Below, piece after piece: positions 26,351 through 37,965 of a stretch of 64,000 nt of DNA. The stretch is from Paraescarpia echinospica (lineage: Eukaryota; Annelida; Polychaeta; Sabellida; Siboglinidae). The stretch spans positions 11,888,512 to 11,952,511 of the forward strand of contig CM034534.1 in NCBI GenBank assembly GCA_020002185.1, in the 5' to 3' direction. Made by a program: the position numbers and the translations under genes. The notes below the pieces were generated by a model. It was not told the DNA's origin, did not search any database, and saw nothing but the letters and a program-made list of their open reading frames with translations. The stretch's first letter is position 1, and every line of letters starts with the position of its first letter.

Positions 26351-26440
26351 GCTGTCAGGATTGAACCGGCGTCGCCCGATTGTAAAACTGACGTCAAGGA
26401 ACCAACGCATTTACCAACTGAGCTATCAAGGTCGGCAGAA
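26351..26440 (-). tRNA. tRNA-like pol III unit, right arm (probably pseudo)
   Basis: On the minus strand, box A TAGCTCAGTTG (26425-26415) and box B GTTCAATCC (26366-26358) are followed by a T11 run (26324-26314). It mirrors the left arm, so the two units would transcribe towards each other across the palindrome centre. Stem pairing is poor. Confidence 0.45.
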
Positions 26441-26885
26441 ATTCGCTGACTGATTTCAGTTGTTATGATAAATTGTACAATTCCTCCTTCATACATCGAT
26501 ATTCTAGTGATATTATGAGATTTTACACGTTACTTTCTGTAGCTGGATACGATATATGTTTGCTATGTATGTATATTGGTGTAGATTATCTCCCGTTGGT
26601 TGCATTCGATATAATTATTCTGAAAACGAGCCCAGGGCCAAGCTCGCCGAAACCTAGTCGACTTGTAGGCTCATTCGCATTCATTGTTTTGAATAAAATT
26701 GAATTCATGTGGAACCGTAAGATAACTGCTTGTTCCTCTATGATGACTAGTGTTTGTATTACATCGGATTATTGCATAACAACTCATTCTGACGCTCGTT
26801 TCGACCCCAACATTATCCATGTAAACATGCTCTGAATGCATAGAAAGGGTCGGCCTGCTGCGAGTGTGAGTCATGTGTGACGTTA

Positions 26886-28529
26886 AGATACCACGTGATC
26901 GACTAGCTCATTAAATTTTTATTTTCCGCGGGAATCGCTACACAGACGGGTTTAAAATCGAATTTATGCTACAAATGTATTTTTCTGTATTTTTTTAATA
27001 TTCTCGAATGTTACATGCAATATTAAACTTTCTGTACACATGGAAAAACGGATTTTAATTAATGCCTTGTTTTTATTTCCTTTAAATAAAGTTACGTTGT
27101 GGGTGACTTTTGATGGGGTGTGACAGGTAACTAAGGTGGCCCAAAACAGGTGGGAAACCCCTTATTTTTAAAGTACATGTTACACAGAGTACATGTTAAA
27201 AGCATGAATTTATGACGGAGTGGTCGGCATCTGATACATCACAGAAGAATGTCATTCGATTATCCACTGCCAATAATACATAATCACCATAAGTTTGTGT
27301 TGGGCTCTCCAATCATTGCCCCTCTATTTAGATACACCTGAAGCCTTCACCGTGTCTTAAATATCTCAAATGTATGTAATTATTTCCTCCATAGTTGTCA
27401 AGTATCGTTAATTTGGTGCACGCGATCACAAACGGCACGACGTTCCGCATGCGGCGAGCTTCAAACGTCGTCAGACGCGGCAGATGTTACAGACGTCTGC
27501 ATCGGCCACTGCATCAACGTTCACACAGCATGACGCGTAAATTACCCTTCAGGTGTGAAACACGTTCCCCTAAATCTTTGTTGCTCTACAAAACGCCAGA
27601 TGTGGACCAGTTTCACAACGAACGTAACCCGTGGTCGCTGAGTAGCGTCTTGTAAGGTGTGTATAGCGCTGATTTTTACGCGCCGTCCGTAAAATCACTG
27701 TAGGGTAGTCTCCAGTTTGGAGTAAGATTAGACCTGATCAGCGGATATATACCAGTAACGCGGGATGATGTTAAATACTGGAGGGCTGAGGCTCACTAAA
27801 AACCTGAAACTGCACCCTAATTGACGCTCGCCGAAAATATTCAGTTGCACACTCTACCCTCTTCACACTGATCAAAAACCTCAAACCGGACCCGTCCCCC
27901 TTTCATCCACTCAGGCTTTAAAACATTCCATGACGGCACGTGATACGCCAACAGTACAATATATATTTATAAAGAAGGTTTCTTCACTTAAACGAAGTTC
28001 TCCCCCGTCACCGAGGTGTTCTTGTGAGAGCAGCACCCCCTCTGCCCCCTCCCAGTTCCCGCGCCTATGGGATAGTTCAATACACACAGCATTGAGGCCG
28101 GACGTAACTTGTTCATTATCTACGCTGCCTTTCATGTTTTGAGTAATGTCTTTCAGTTTGTGTAATGTGCTGATTTCTCGCGTCGTCTGGTAGAGTCCGT
28201 CGTCGATGCAATCACTGAGAACGCTGTGTGGCAGGGTCTCAACCTTAGACCTCATACCTGTTTTGGGGCCCACCTCTCATCATTTTCAGGCCCAACCTCC
28301 TACTTCCCGCCACGCTGCCCGCACTGGAGTGTTTGCGTTGTAGTTTTACAGTAGATCCGATTGCGAACATTTGAATACAGCACTCTGTCTCTGCGAAGTT
28401 CCCGCCAATTATCACCTGGCTGATACCGTGTAACGGAATAGACCATCTCGTGTTATAGCTGTTTCCTCAGCAGGTTTGCCCATCGCGAATCCGGTTCTTC
28501 TATTGTTGGAAATTATTTGTCGCTGCGCC
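26886..28529. other. No gene recognised
   Basis: Short reading frames only. There are no clear transposon termini or RNA genes. Composition becomes more GC-rich towards 27.4 kb and 28.0 kb. Confidence 0.4.
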
Positions 28530-28735
28530 GCTGTAACTTCAGTTTCTCCGCTGTCTCGGCTGTGAACTCGTGACACCCGAACACGGGGGGACAGTGCTGT
28601 TGAGAAAAAAAAAAATTTACGTCGCGCCGCTGCTTTCAATTTACATTCTCCAGCTTCTCTCCGCTGTCTCTGCTGAAATGATGACATGATGGGGGGGTGC
28701 TTTGGAAAACATTTTCACCGCCGCGCCGCCTATCA
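28530..28735 (+). repeat. GC-rich ~100-bp repeat, block 1 (two copies)
   Basis: Two copies of a unit that reads CTCCGCTGTCTC, GTGACA or ATGACATGA, a poly-G run, GTGCT..TTGA or GGAAAA, then CGTCGCGCCGC or CACCGCCGCGCCGCC. The same unit recurs at 29.77-29.94 kb. Confidence 0.6.
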
Positions 28736-29764
28736 CTGGGAGGGGGGCAGAAAACCATATATCTGCCCTCCAATTGACGCTCGCCACAAAAACAAACATT
28801 CACGCTCACATTTAATGGGGAGGGGGCAGAACCATATGCCTGCCTCCGTCTGAAGAAATTCCAGGGGCAGCTGCTCCGCACCCCCCTCCCCTCTTCCGCT
28901 TCTATGGCCTTGGCTCTATACGTCTGTAAGACTGCGACTGTTCTTCCAAACATCTTCTTTTGTTGAGCTCAGAACTCCATATCAGCCATACGTATGTGGT
29001 TATAGAGTATTGTCGAGTTTGGATGGAGACAACAGTGTAGGGTCTAAGTCTTACACCCTTCTATGGTAGGCCAGCAGTTGCACGGTATCCAACACAATGA
29101 TCGAACATAGACCACATTCCCCCACCAAACACACGTTCCTGCCGTCTGCTACAAGACTTGGTCCCAATGAACACCAACCGTTGCTTATCGTGTCGCCACC
29201 TTTGATGCGACAACTTCAGAGCTGTGTCCTGTTGCGATTCCAAACTAGCCGAATTCTTCGGCAGCGCACATAAGTCGACCTGACAGCTGTTGCCGAGTAG
29301 TAGCCTTGTGATGTACCAATACCGATTATCTTCCTTGAAACTGTCATTATTCAAATCAGGATCAAGTTTTATTATACTAAAACATCGCTGACACCAAAAT
29401 AGGAGATAGGCTGTATCGTAGCGACAACGCAGTCATCCATAAACTCGTTATTTAGCCCCCATTTTGGATGCCAAGCACCCAGTGCGTGCACGTTGACTGA
29501 ACTATCGATTTGCATATAAAGTGAGTTTCGTTTTCTTCCGAATTTGACTAATCAAAACATTTAATCGTTGCAGCGTGTTTTGAGTATATTTCAACACGAT
29601 GGCCGTTTCACGGAACTGTAATTGAAGATAATGCATGTGCAGCGTTTTGAAGCTCATCCTAGCACGTGCAGTTATTATTAATACCACATGATCACGAGAG
29701 AATCTAGGGGGGCACAAAAACCTCCACTAGCGGCTGAACGAAATGGTGCAGACAAATTTGCGCT
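28736..29764. other. No gene recognised between repeat blocks
   Basis: I see no supported gene or mobile-element boundary. A second look for an insertion that split the flanking repeat family may be worthwhile. Confidence 0.35.
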
Positions 29765-29935
29765 GCTTATCCGCTTTCTCGGCTCAACTGGTGACATCGG
29801 AAGTTTGGGGGGGCAGGTGCTGTTGAAAAATGTTCACCGCCACGCCGCCGTATCTCCATCAGCTTCTTGACTGTGGCATCAGTAAACGGGGGGGGGGGGG
29901 GTGCTGTTGAATTTTTTAGTCGCCGCGTCGGCATA
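29765..29935 (+). repeat. GC-rich ~100-bp repeat, block 2 (two copies)
   Basis: It contains TCGGCTCAACTGGTGACATC, poly-G, GGTGCTGTTGAAAAATGTTC and ACCGCCACGCCGCC, then a second shorter copy ending in TCGCCGCGTCGG. The unit is the same as at 28.53 kb, with about 1 kb of unrelated DNA between the blocks. Confidence 0.6.
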
Positions 29936-30480
29936 ATTTCAACCTTATTGAAACCTGAACGGTCTAGGGGGCACGGTCGTGAGGGCCCATTCAAAAAGGT
30001 CTACGGGCATGCAAAATTCCAAATGTCTAGGGGGCACGCCACCCCCGGATCTGCCTATTAATACATCCAGGACTAGTCTTGCGGCTTGCAAAGACCTCCA
30101 TTTACACGACACTTGAGGCTCACCAAAACATCCATTTGCCCAGCCCGTGAGGCCCACCAAAACAAATCCAATGCACCCCAAAATGCACCCCTTCCCTAAA
30201 TATTGGGACGCTAATCCCATCTTCAACCCCATCAAATATAGGGGTTTAGTCCACAGGCTCCTCGGTTCCGACGTATGGGCGTGCCGCATGAATTTGAAAT
30301 GTATCATATATTATATCACGTAACGTTTCAAATTCAGACAGCATTTGTAGTCTGGTTTATTAAGGCCAATTTTGGGGCCGAATCTTTACTTAACGGACAA
30401 AAGCATGAACATTGGACCATATATGTAAAATTTCACGGCGAATCCGATTAGGGGTTGCTCCACGTCAGATTTTGTGTCCT

Positions 30481-30810
30481 TGACCTTGAATTTCCAGGCC
30501 AAATGATACTGAACGTGAAATATAACTGTTTCAATACCACCACTGTTTTTGCATGTATGTGCGAATGTAAGTAATCATATTGAATCTAATTCAGACTGAG
30601 TGCTACTGAACTTGAATGTCAAGGTCAGATATAATCAGTTGTGAAGTTTCAAGGTCAAATATAAACAGTAATGAAACTAATATTTCTCAGTAGCAACGCT
30701 GTTTTTTATGCATTCATGCCGGATTCAAATCTGATGTTGTGTGTTTGACCGTGAATGCCAAGGTCAAATGTCAGTAACTTGTAAATGTCAAGGTCAAACC
30801 CCGGGGGGCA
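30481..30810 (+). repeat. Degenerate ~120-bp satellite with TCAAGGTCA motifs
   Basis: TGACCTTGA occurs at 30481, and TCAAGGTCA at 30619, 30649 and 30788, plus CCAAGGTCA near 30758. They lie in repeating contexts such as AAGGTCAAATATAAACAG and CACTGTTTTTGCATGTATG. The same words appear in the ~428-bp spacers of the 33-45 kb region, so the two are probably related. Confidence 0.6.
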
Positions 30811-31189
30811 CTACCCTTACATGTGGGTAGGGGTGTGCAGCCGATGGTCACATACCCCTACCTTAACCCTACCCTTGATAAGGGCATCCAATATCAAAAA
30901 GTAAACCCTTGATCTAGGGACACATTTAAGAAAGACACAATTTTTAAGTAAGTATTTAATTCATATAAAGATATCTATAGGTGTGAACACTTGACTTCTC
31001 GTGACCGAATTTCCCGCGAAAATTGCCCCGGGTAATTGTCGATATATACAGAAATATTGTCTTGTTCTAGGGAGAGTTCCTCGAAATGATACCCTTGTCT
31101 AGGGAACTTCTGTATAATGTAGGCCTTTGTTCTAGAGAGAACATGCAGCAATATTAGGAATTTTTGTTTTTTGTACCACGTACAATATA

Positions 31190-32739
31190 GTGATTCAAGC
31201 AGAGAGCGAAATCGCTGCGACTGTCACCCGACAAGCAAAGCAGGAAGCCATCGTCTGTCCTCATAACTTAAGATCAGGGATCGGCGCATTCGATTATATC
31301 GACGTAAATGTATCATCAACGAACGCTCAGAGTTCGTTCCATGACACAGGGATATATATTACTCAATTTCCAAAAGCTGACCATCCCGGCGAAGAGCGAC
31401 CTGTTTGTAAGGTGTCTTCTGTCAGCAATCCAGAAAAGCATCTCTACCACCAACGTACACCGTCGTTCAAGCACTGGCCGTGAAGATCTCTGAATCGACG
31501 GTTCCGGCTCATCGTGCAAGCAATGTTCAGCTATCAGCCAGTCTCGACAAAGCCGTCGCTGAAGAAACAGAGTGGACAGAGAAAGTATCTGCACTACTCG
31601 GGAAAACATATGTGAGCCTTGAAGATGCAGTCTCATGGGCCGCTCATCATGCTCTGCAGACCCAAACTAGAACAGAAGTAGAAGCAACATCAGCAATGCT
31701 GCCCTTGTTTGCCGAGAAATCAGACACACCAGCTATGGTGAAACATGCCATGGAGGTGGTGATCGCTGTCACACAGTACCCCAATCCTGAACTCCGTGAT
31801 GTGGTGTGACCAACCATTGTATGCGCTAGCCAGCACATTCAGTGGGTTTTCCAGAACTCTGTTGGAGAGCAAAGACTTGTCATGATGCTTGGAGGGCTCC
31901 ACACGGAGAAAGCCTTGTGGTCTTGTGGACATTTTAGAATGCTCAGGGTGGACTGATCTCCTGACAGAGGCTGGTGTAGCGACTAGGGGTATAGCCGATT
32001 CCTTCCTGAAAGTTGCACACATTACTAGAACGCGACATGCTCATCAAGTTATTGCAGCTGCATTGGCCGTGCTACAAAAAACGGCGTTTGATGCGGCACA
32101 GAACGCTGGTGACTCCGTGTGTGACAGCCTTGGAGAGCGGAATGCCAAGGGAATCCTGATGTTCCATGCCATGACGGGCTGTGATGTAGTGTCAGCATTC
32201 CATGGCGTGGGGAAAACATCGGCTTGGAAGGCGTGGTCTGGAGTTCCTAGGGTGACAGAGGCATTTGAAACCATTGTGAGGTCACCATTTGCCCAGTTAG
32301 ATGTGGCTAGTCCAGAACTAAAATTTATGAAGAAGTTCGTCATCACAATGTATGAAAAGTTAAACGCACTTAACATCTATTAATGAGGCAAGACGATATA
32401 ACTTTTCACGAAGAAAAACTACGCCTTCGATCGTCTGCCACCAACAAATTGCTGCAACACATCAAGCGCAGCATCTACCAGGCACGCATTTGGTCTTTGA
32501 GTTGTGTGGCTCGACGCGATGTGCCGTCTCCAAAGGATTTTGGGTGGAAATTCGATAATGGGAGATGGTCTCCTCTTTGGTCAACGCTTCCTGAATCCAC
32601 CAAGGCGTGTCGGGAGCTTCGGCGGTGTCGAGGCAAATACAAAACGAGAGGCCTTGTGCAGTGCGATGCACATGCTCTAAAGCTGGCCTGCTGTGCACGG
32701 ACCCTTGCACGTGTTCCTGTGTCAAGAAGAGACGTGTGA
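31190..32739 (+). pseudogene. Repeat-associated protein, TGCD...GKTSAW family, broken
   Basis: Four plus-strand stretches in alternating frames (31190-31483, 31480-31809, 31889-32383, 32383-32739) together resemble one protein family that I have seen in many invertebrate genomes as multicopy hypothetical proteins. In order they show CPHNLRSG..., a segment with LPLFAEKSDTPAMVKHAMEV, MLGGLH, WTDLLTEAG, TRTRHAHQV, then FHAMTGCDVVSAFHGVGKTS, and a C-terminal FGWKFDNGRWSPLW with a short cysteine-rich end. Function is unknown; the multicopy habit suggests a transposon passenger. Frameshifts and a TGA at 31807-31809 show this copy is dead. Confidence 0.6.
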
Positions 32740-32807
32740 CTACAGTTAGCATGGGCGATGGAATATAAATGTAAAAAACAATAATTACATACTTACTAAT
32801 AATGACA

Positions 32808-32862
32808 CACACACATGCACGCACGCACGCACGCACGCACGCACTCACACACGCACGCACAT
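32808..32862 (+). repeat. (GCAC)n microsatellite
   Basis: A run of ACGC/GCAC tetranucleotides in an AC-rich context, just left of the large satellite region. Confidence 0.9.
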
Positions 32863-32936
32863 ACATACACACATATATACTAATGCATGTATACACACAT
32901 ACATTCATATATAAAACAGCGATGCTATTGAATGTC

Positions 32937-33350
32937 AACGTCAAATAATACCGAACGTGACATATGTACTATTGAATATATACACTATTGAACATATATA
33001 TATATATATCACCAAGTGGTACCTATATATATATATATATACCTGTATGCATGTATGCATGTATGCATATATTTATATATGTATGTACGTTACCTTGAAT
33101 GTCAACGTCAAATAATACCGAACGTGACATATGTACTATTGAATATATACACTATTGAATATATATATATATATAATGTACTATTTTATGACAATGTGTA
33201 GTGTTGCCATAAAATATATTAGTTAACGCTGTTGGCACCCGAGAATGCAGCTTTATAAAAGTTCCTATCGAATGTAGTTACTGTCGGAATCGAACGATAG
33301 TAGTTAATTCCGCAATTGTTCCTCGGCGAGGTTTTGCCACGGAACAAATA
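32937..33350 (+). repeat. Array spacer S1 with a partial duplication
   Basis: The first complete-looking right half of the conserved spacer. It holds GTATGTACGTTACCTTGAAT, an AT-repeat, TGTTGGCACCCGAGAATGCA and CTGTCGGAATCGAACGATAG. Its middle part (CAACGTCAAATAATACCGAA) is duplicated at 32937 and 33099, with one small piece of array motif between them. Confidence 0.75.
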
Positions 33351-35819
33351 ACCAAGTAGTACCTACATGCAACAACAGCCACAATCACCAAGTGGTTCCT
33401 ACATGCAACAACAGCCACAATCACCAAGTGGTCCCTACATGCAACAACAGCCACAATCACCAAGTGGTTCCTACATGCAACAACAGCCACAATCACCAAG
33501 TGGTTCCTACATGCAACAACAGCCACAATCACCAAGTGGTACCTACATGCAACAACAGCCACAATCACCAAGTGGTACCTACATGCAACAACAGCCACAA
33601 TCACCAAGTGGTCCCTACATGCAACAACAGCCACAATCACCAAGTGGTCCCTACATGCAACAACAGCCACAATCACCAAGTGGTACCTACATGCAACAAC
33701 AGCCACAATCACCAAGTGGTCCCTACATGCAACAACAGCCACAATCACCAAGTGGTACTTACACGCAACAACAGCCACATTCACCAAGTCGTTCCTACCT
33801 GAAAAACAACCACATTCACCAAGTGGTACCTACCTGCAACAACAGCCACAATCACCAAGTGGTACCTACATGCAACAACAGCCACAATCACCAAGTGGTC
33901 CCTACATGCAACAACAGCCACAATCACCAAGTGGTACTTACACGCAACAACAGCCACATTCACCAAGTCGCCACACATTCACCAAGTGGTACCTACCTGC
34001 AATAACAGCCACAATCACCAAGTGGTACCTACATGCAACAACAGCCACAATCACCAAGTGGTCCCTACATGCAACAACAGCCACAATCACCAAGTGGTCC
34101 CTACATGCAACAACAGCCACAATCACCAAGTGGTCCCTACATGCAACAACAGCCACAATCACCAAGTGGTCCCTACATGCAACAACAGCCACAATCACCA
34201 AGTGGTACCTACATGCAACAACAGCCACAATCACCAAGTGGTACCTACATGCAACAACAGCCACAATCACCAAGTGGTACCTACATGCAACAACAGCCAC
34301 AATCACCAAGTGGTACTTACATGCAACAACAGCCACAATCACCAAGTGGTACCTACATGCAACAACAGCCACAATCACCAAGTGGTACCTACATGCAACA
34401 ACAGCCACAATCACCAAGTGGTACCTACATGCAACAACAGCCACAATCACCAAGTGGTACTTACATGCAACAACAGCCACAATCACCAAGTGGTACGTAC
34501 ATGCAACAACAGCCACAATCACCAAGTGGTACCTACATGCAACAACAGCCACAATCACCAAGTGGTACTTACATGCAACAACAGCCACAATCACCAAGTG
34601 GTTCCTACATGCAACAACAGCCACAATCACGAAGTGGTCCCTACATGCAACAACAGCAACAGTCACCAAGTGGTACCTACATGCAACAACAGCCACAGTC
34701 ACCAAGTGGTACCTACATGCAACAATAGCCACAATTACCAAATGGTACTTACATGCAACAACAGCCACAATCACCAAGTGGTTCCTACATGCAACAACAG
34801 CCACAATCACCAAGTGGTCCCTACATGCAACAACAGCCACAATCACCAAGTGGTACCTACATGCAACAACAGCCACAGTCACCAAGTGGTACCTACATGC
34901 AACAACAGCCACAATCACCAAGTGGTACCTACATGCAACAACAGCCACAGTCACCAAGTGGTCCCTACATGCAACAACAGCCACAATCACCAAGTGGTAC
35001 CTACATGCAACAACAGCCACAGTCACCAAGTGGTACCTACATGCAACAACAGCCACAAGTGGTACCTCACCAAGTGGTACCTACATGCAACAACAGCCAC
35101 AATCACCAAGTGGTACCTACATGCAACAACAGCCACAGTCACCAAGTGGTACCTACATGCAACAACAGCCACAATCACCAATTGGTCCCTACATGTAACA
35201 ACAGCCACAGTCACCAAGTGGTACCTACATGCAACAACAGCCACAGTCACCAAGTGGTCCCTACATGCAACAACAGCCACAATCACCAAGTGGTACCTAC
35301 ATGCAACAACAGCCACTGTCACCAAGTGGTACCTACATGCAACAACAGCCACAGTCACCAAGTGGTACCTACATGCAACAACAGCCACAGTCACCAAGTG
35401 GTACCTACATGCAACAACAGCCACAGTCACCAAGTGGTACCTACATGCAACAACAGCCACAATCACCAAGTGGTCCCTACATGCAACAACAGCCACAATC
35501 ACCAAGTGGTACCTACATGCAACAACAGCCACAATCACCAAGTGGTACCTACATGCAACAACAGCCACAATCACCAAGTGGTACCTACATGCAACAACAG
35601 CCACAATCACCAAGTGGTCCCTACATGCAACAACAGCCACAATCACCAAGTGGTCCCTACATGCAACAACAGCCACAATCACCAAGTGTGCAACAGCCAC
35701 AATCACCAAGTGGTTCCTACATGCAACAACAGCCACAATCACCAAGTGGTACCTACACGCAACAACAGCCACAATCACCAAGTGGTTCCTACATGCAACA
35801 ACAGCCACAATCACCAAGT
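33351..35819 (+). repeat. 36-bp minisatellite block A1, plus orientation
   Basis: About 68 copies of a 36-base unit (pieces: ACCTACATGCAACAACAG, CCACAATCACCAAGTGGT). Most variation is at the fourth-last position of the Kpn-like GGTACC, giving GGTACC, GGTCCC, GGTTCC or GGTACT. An A/G alternation appears in CACARTCACC. Local irregular joins occur near 33.79, 33.97, 34.73 and 35.06 kb. Confidence 0.95.
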
Positions 35820-36247
35820 ATGTATGAAGGTATGTATGCAATTGTGTACGTATGCATGTGTGTGTCAAGGTCAAATATATATTAAAAAACACCGTTTTTG
35901 TACATATGAATGTGTGTTCTTATGTATGTATGTATGCATGTATGCATGTATGCATATATTTATATATGTATGTACGTTACCTTGAATGTCAACGTCAAAT
36001 AATACCGAACGTGACATATGTACTATTGAATATATACACTATTGAATATATATATATATATATATAATGTACTATTTTACGACAATGTGTAGTGTTGCCA
36101 TAAAATATATTAGTTAACACTGTTGGCACCCGAGAATGCAGCTTTATGAAAGTTCCTATCGAATGTAGTTACTGTCGGAATCGAACGATAGTAGTTAATT
36201 CCGCAATTGTTCATCGGCGAGGTTTTGTCACGGAACAAATCTATAAT
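35820..36247 (+). repeat. Array spacer S2, plus orientation
   Basis: A ~428-base conserved unit: GTATGAAGGTATGTATGCAA, TCAAGGTCAAATATA, CACCGTTTTTGTACATATG, an ATGT/TA-rich stretch, CAACGTCAAATAATACCG, TTGGCACCCGAGAATGCAGC and CATCGGCGAGG, then direct entry into the next 36-bp block. The same unit recurs at least five more times, on both strands. Confidence 0.9.
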
Positions 36248-37187
36248 AACCAAGTAGTACCTACATGCAACAATAGCCACAATTATCAAATGGTACTTAC
36301 AACAACAGCCACAATCACCAAGTGGTTCCTACATGCAACAACAGCCACAATCACCAAGTGGTCCCTACATGCAACAATAGTCACACTCACCAAGTGGTAT
36401 TTACATGCAACAACAGCCACAATCACCAAGTGGTACCTACATGCAACAACAGCCACAATCACCAAGTGGTACCTACATGCAACAACAGCCACAATCACCA
36501 AGTGGTACTTACATGCAACAACAGCCACAATCACCAAGTGGTCCCTACATGCAACAACAGCCACACTCACCAAGTGGTCCCTACATGCAACAAGAGCCAC
36601 AATCACCAAGTGGTCCCTACATGCAACAACAGCCACACTCACCAAGTGGTCCCTACATGCAACAACAGCCACAATCACCAAGTGGTCCCTACATGCAACA
36701 ACAGCCACACTCACCAAGTGGTCCCTACATGCAACAACAGCCACAATCACCAAGTGGTCCCTACATGCAACAACAGCCACAATCACCAAGTGGTTCCTAC
36801 ATGCAACAACAGCCACAATCACCAAGTGGTCCCTACACGCAACAACAGCCACAATCACCAAGTGGTTCCTACATGCAACAACAGCCACAATCACCAAGTG
36901 GTCCCTACACGCAACAACAGCCACAATCACTAAGTGGTTCCTACATGCAACAACAGCCACACTCACCAAGTGGTTCCTACATGCAACAACAGCCACAATC
37001 ACCAAGTGGTACCTACATGCAACAACAGCCACAATCACTAAGTGGTTCCTACATGCAACAACAGCAACAATCACCAAGTGGTTCCTACATGCAACAACAG
37101 CCACAATCACCAAGTGGTTCCTACATGCAACGACATCCACAACCACCAAGTGGTACCTACATACAACAACAGCCACAATCACCAAGT
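36248..37187 (+). repeat. 36-bp minisatellite block A2, plus orientation
   Basis: About 26 copies, distinguished from A1 by a CACACTCACC variant alternating with CACAATCACC, a higher-order pattern of roughly two units. Confidence 0.95.
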
Positions 37188-37619
37188 ATGTATGAAGGTA
37201 TGTATGCAATTGTGTACGTATGCATGTGTGTGTGTCAAGGTCAAATATATATTAAAAAACACCGTTTTTGTACATATGAATGTGTGATCTTATGTATGTA
37301 TGCATGTATGCATGTATGTATGTATGCATATATTTATATATGTATGTACGTTACCTTGAATGTCAACGTCAAATAATACCGAACGTGACATATGTACTAT
37401 TGAATATATACACTATTGAATATATATATATATATATATAATGTACTATTTTACGACAATGTGTAGTGTTGCCATAAAATATATTAGTTAACACTGTTGG
37501 CACCCGAGAATGCAGTTTCTTTATGAAAGTTCCCATCGAATGTAGTTACTGTCGGAATCGAACGATATAGTTAATCGCAAATTGTTCATCGGCGAGGCTT
37601 TATCACGGAACAAATCTAT
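37188..37619 (+). repeat. Array spacer S3, plus orientation, diverged
   Basis: It matches S2 but has small indels near its right end (for example GCAGTTTCTTTATGAAAG and ACGATATAGTTAATCGC). Confidence 0.85.
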
Positions 37620-37965
37620 ATCAACTATACTAAGACAAACAATAGCCACACCATCATCGAATTCCATATCATCATTACAATCACTCATGGTTCCCAAGAT
37701 GTATCGACAGCCATTAATCACTATGGTCTCCTAAGATGCAATAATATCATTATTCACCAAGTGGGATATGAGATACTACATCACTGCGAGCCTTGATGTA
37801 TCATCATTACAATCACTAAGTCAATTTGTTAATAATATTATTAATCACCGCGGTATTTGTATATCATTAATAAATCACCAAGTGGTCCCTACGTGCAACA
37901 ACAGCCACAACCACCAAGTACGTATGAAGGTATGTATGCAATTGTGTACGTATGCATGTGTGTGT
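37620..37965 (+). repeat. Decayed array edge before the first inversion
   Basis: Degenerate echoes of the 36-bp unit (CAATCACTCATGGTTCCC, ATCACTATGGTCTCC, CACCAAGTGGGATATG) lead to one intact copy at 37871-37920. A stub of the spacer start (TATGAAGGTATGTATGCAAT) then runs straight into the minus-oriented array at about 37966. Confidence 0.7.

Larger units (their letters stand above)
25357..26885. repeat. 1.5-kb palindrome with a tRNA-like unit in each arm
   Basis: The arms are reverse complements over about 760 bases each, centred near 26,120. Matching landmarks are GGCCGACCCTTTC (25388) with GAAAGGGTCGGCC (26843), and the box A sequences at 25810 and 26415. The arms have diverged by scattered substitutions, so the inversion is not brand new. 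No transposase is visible inside. It may be a fold-back element or an inverted duplication of a SINE-containing segment. Confidence 0.8.
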
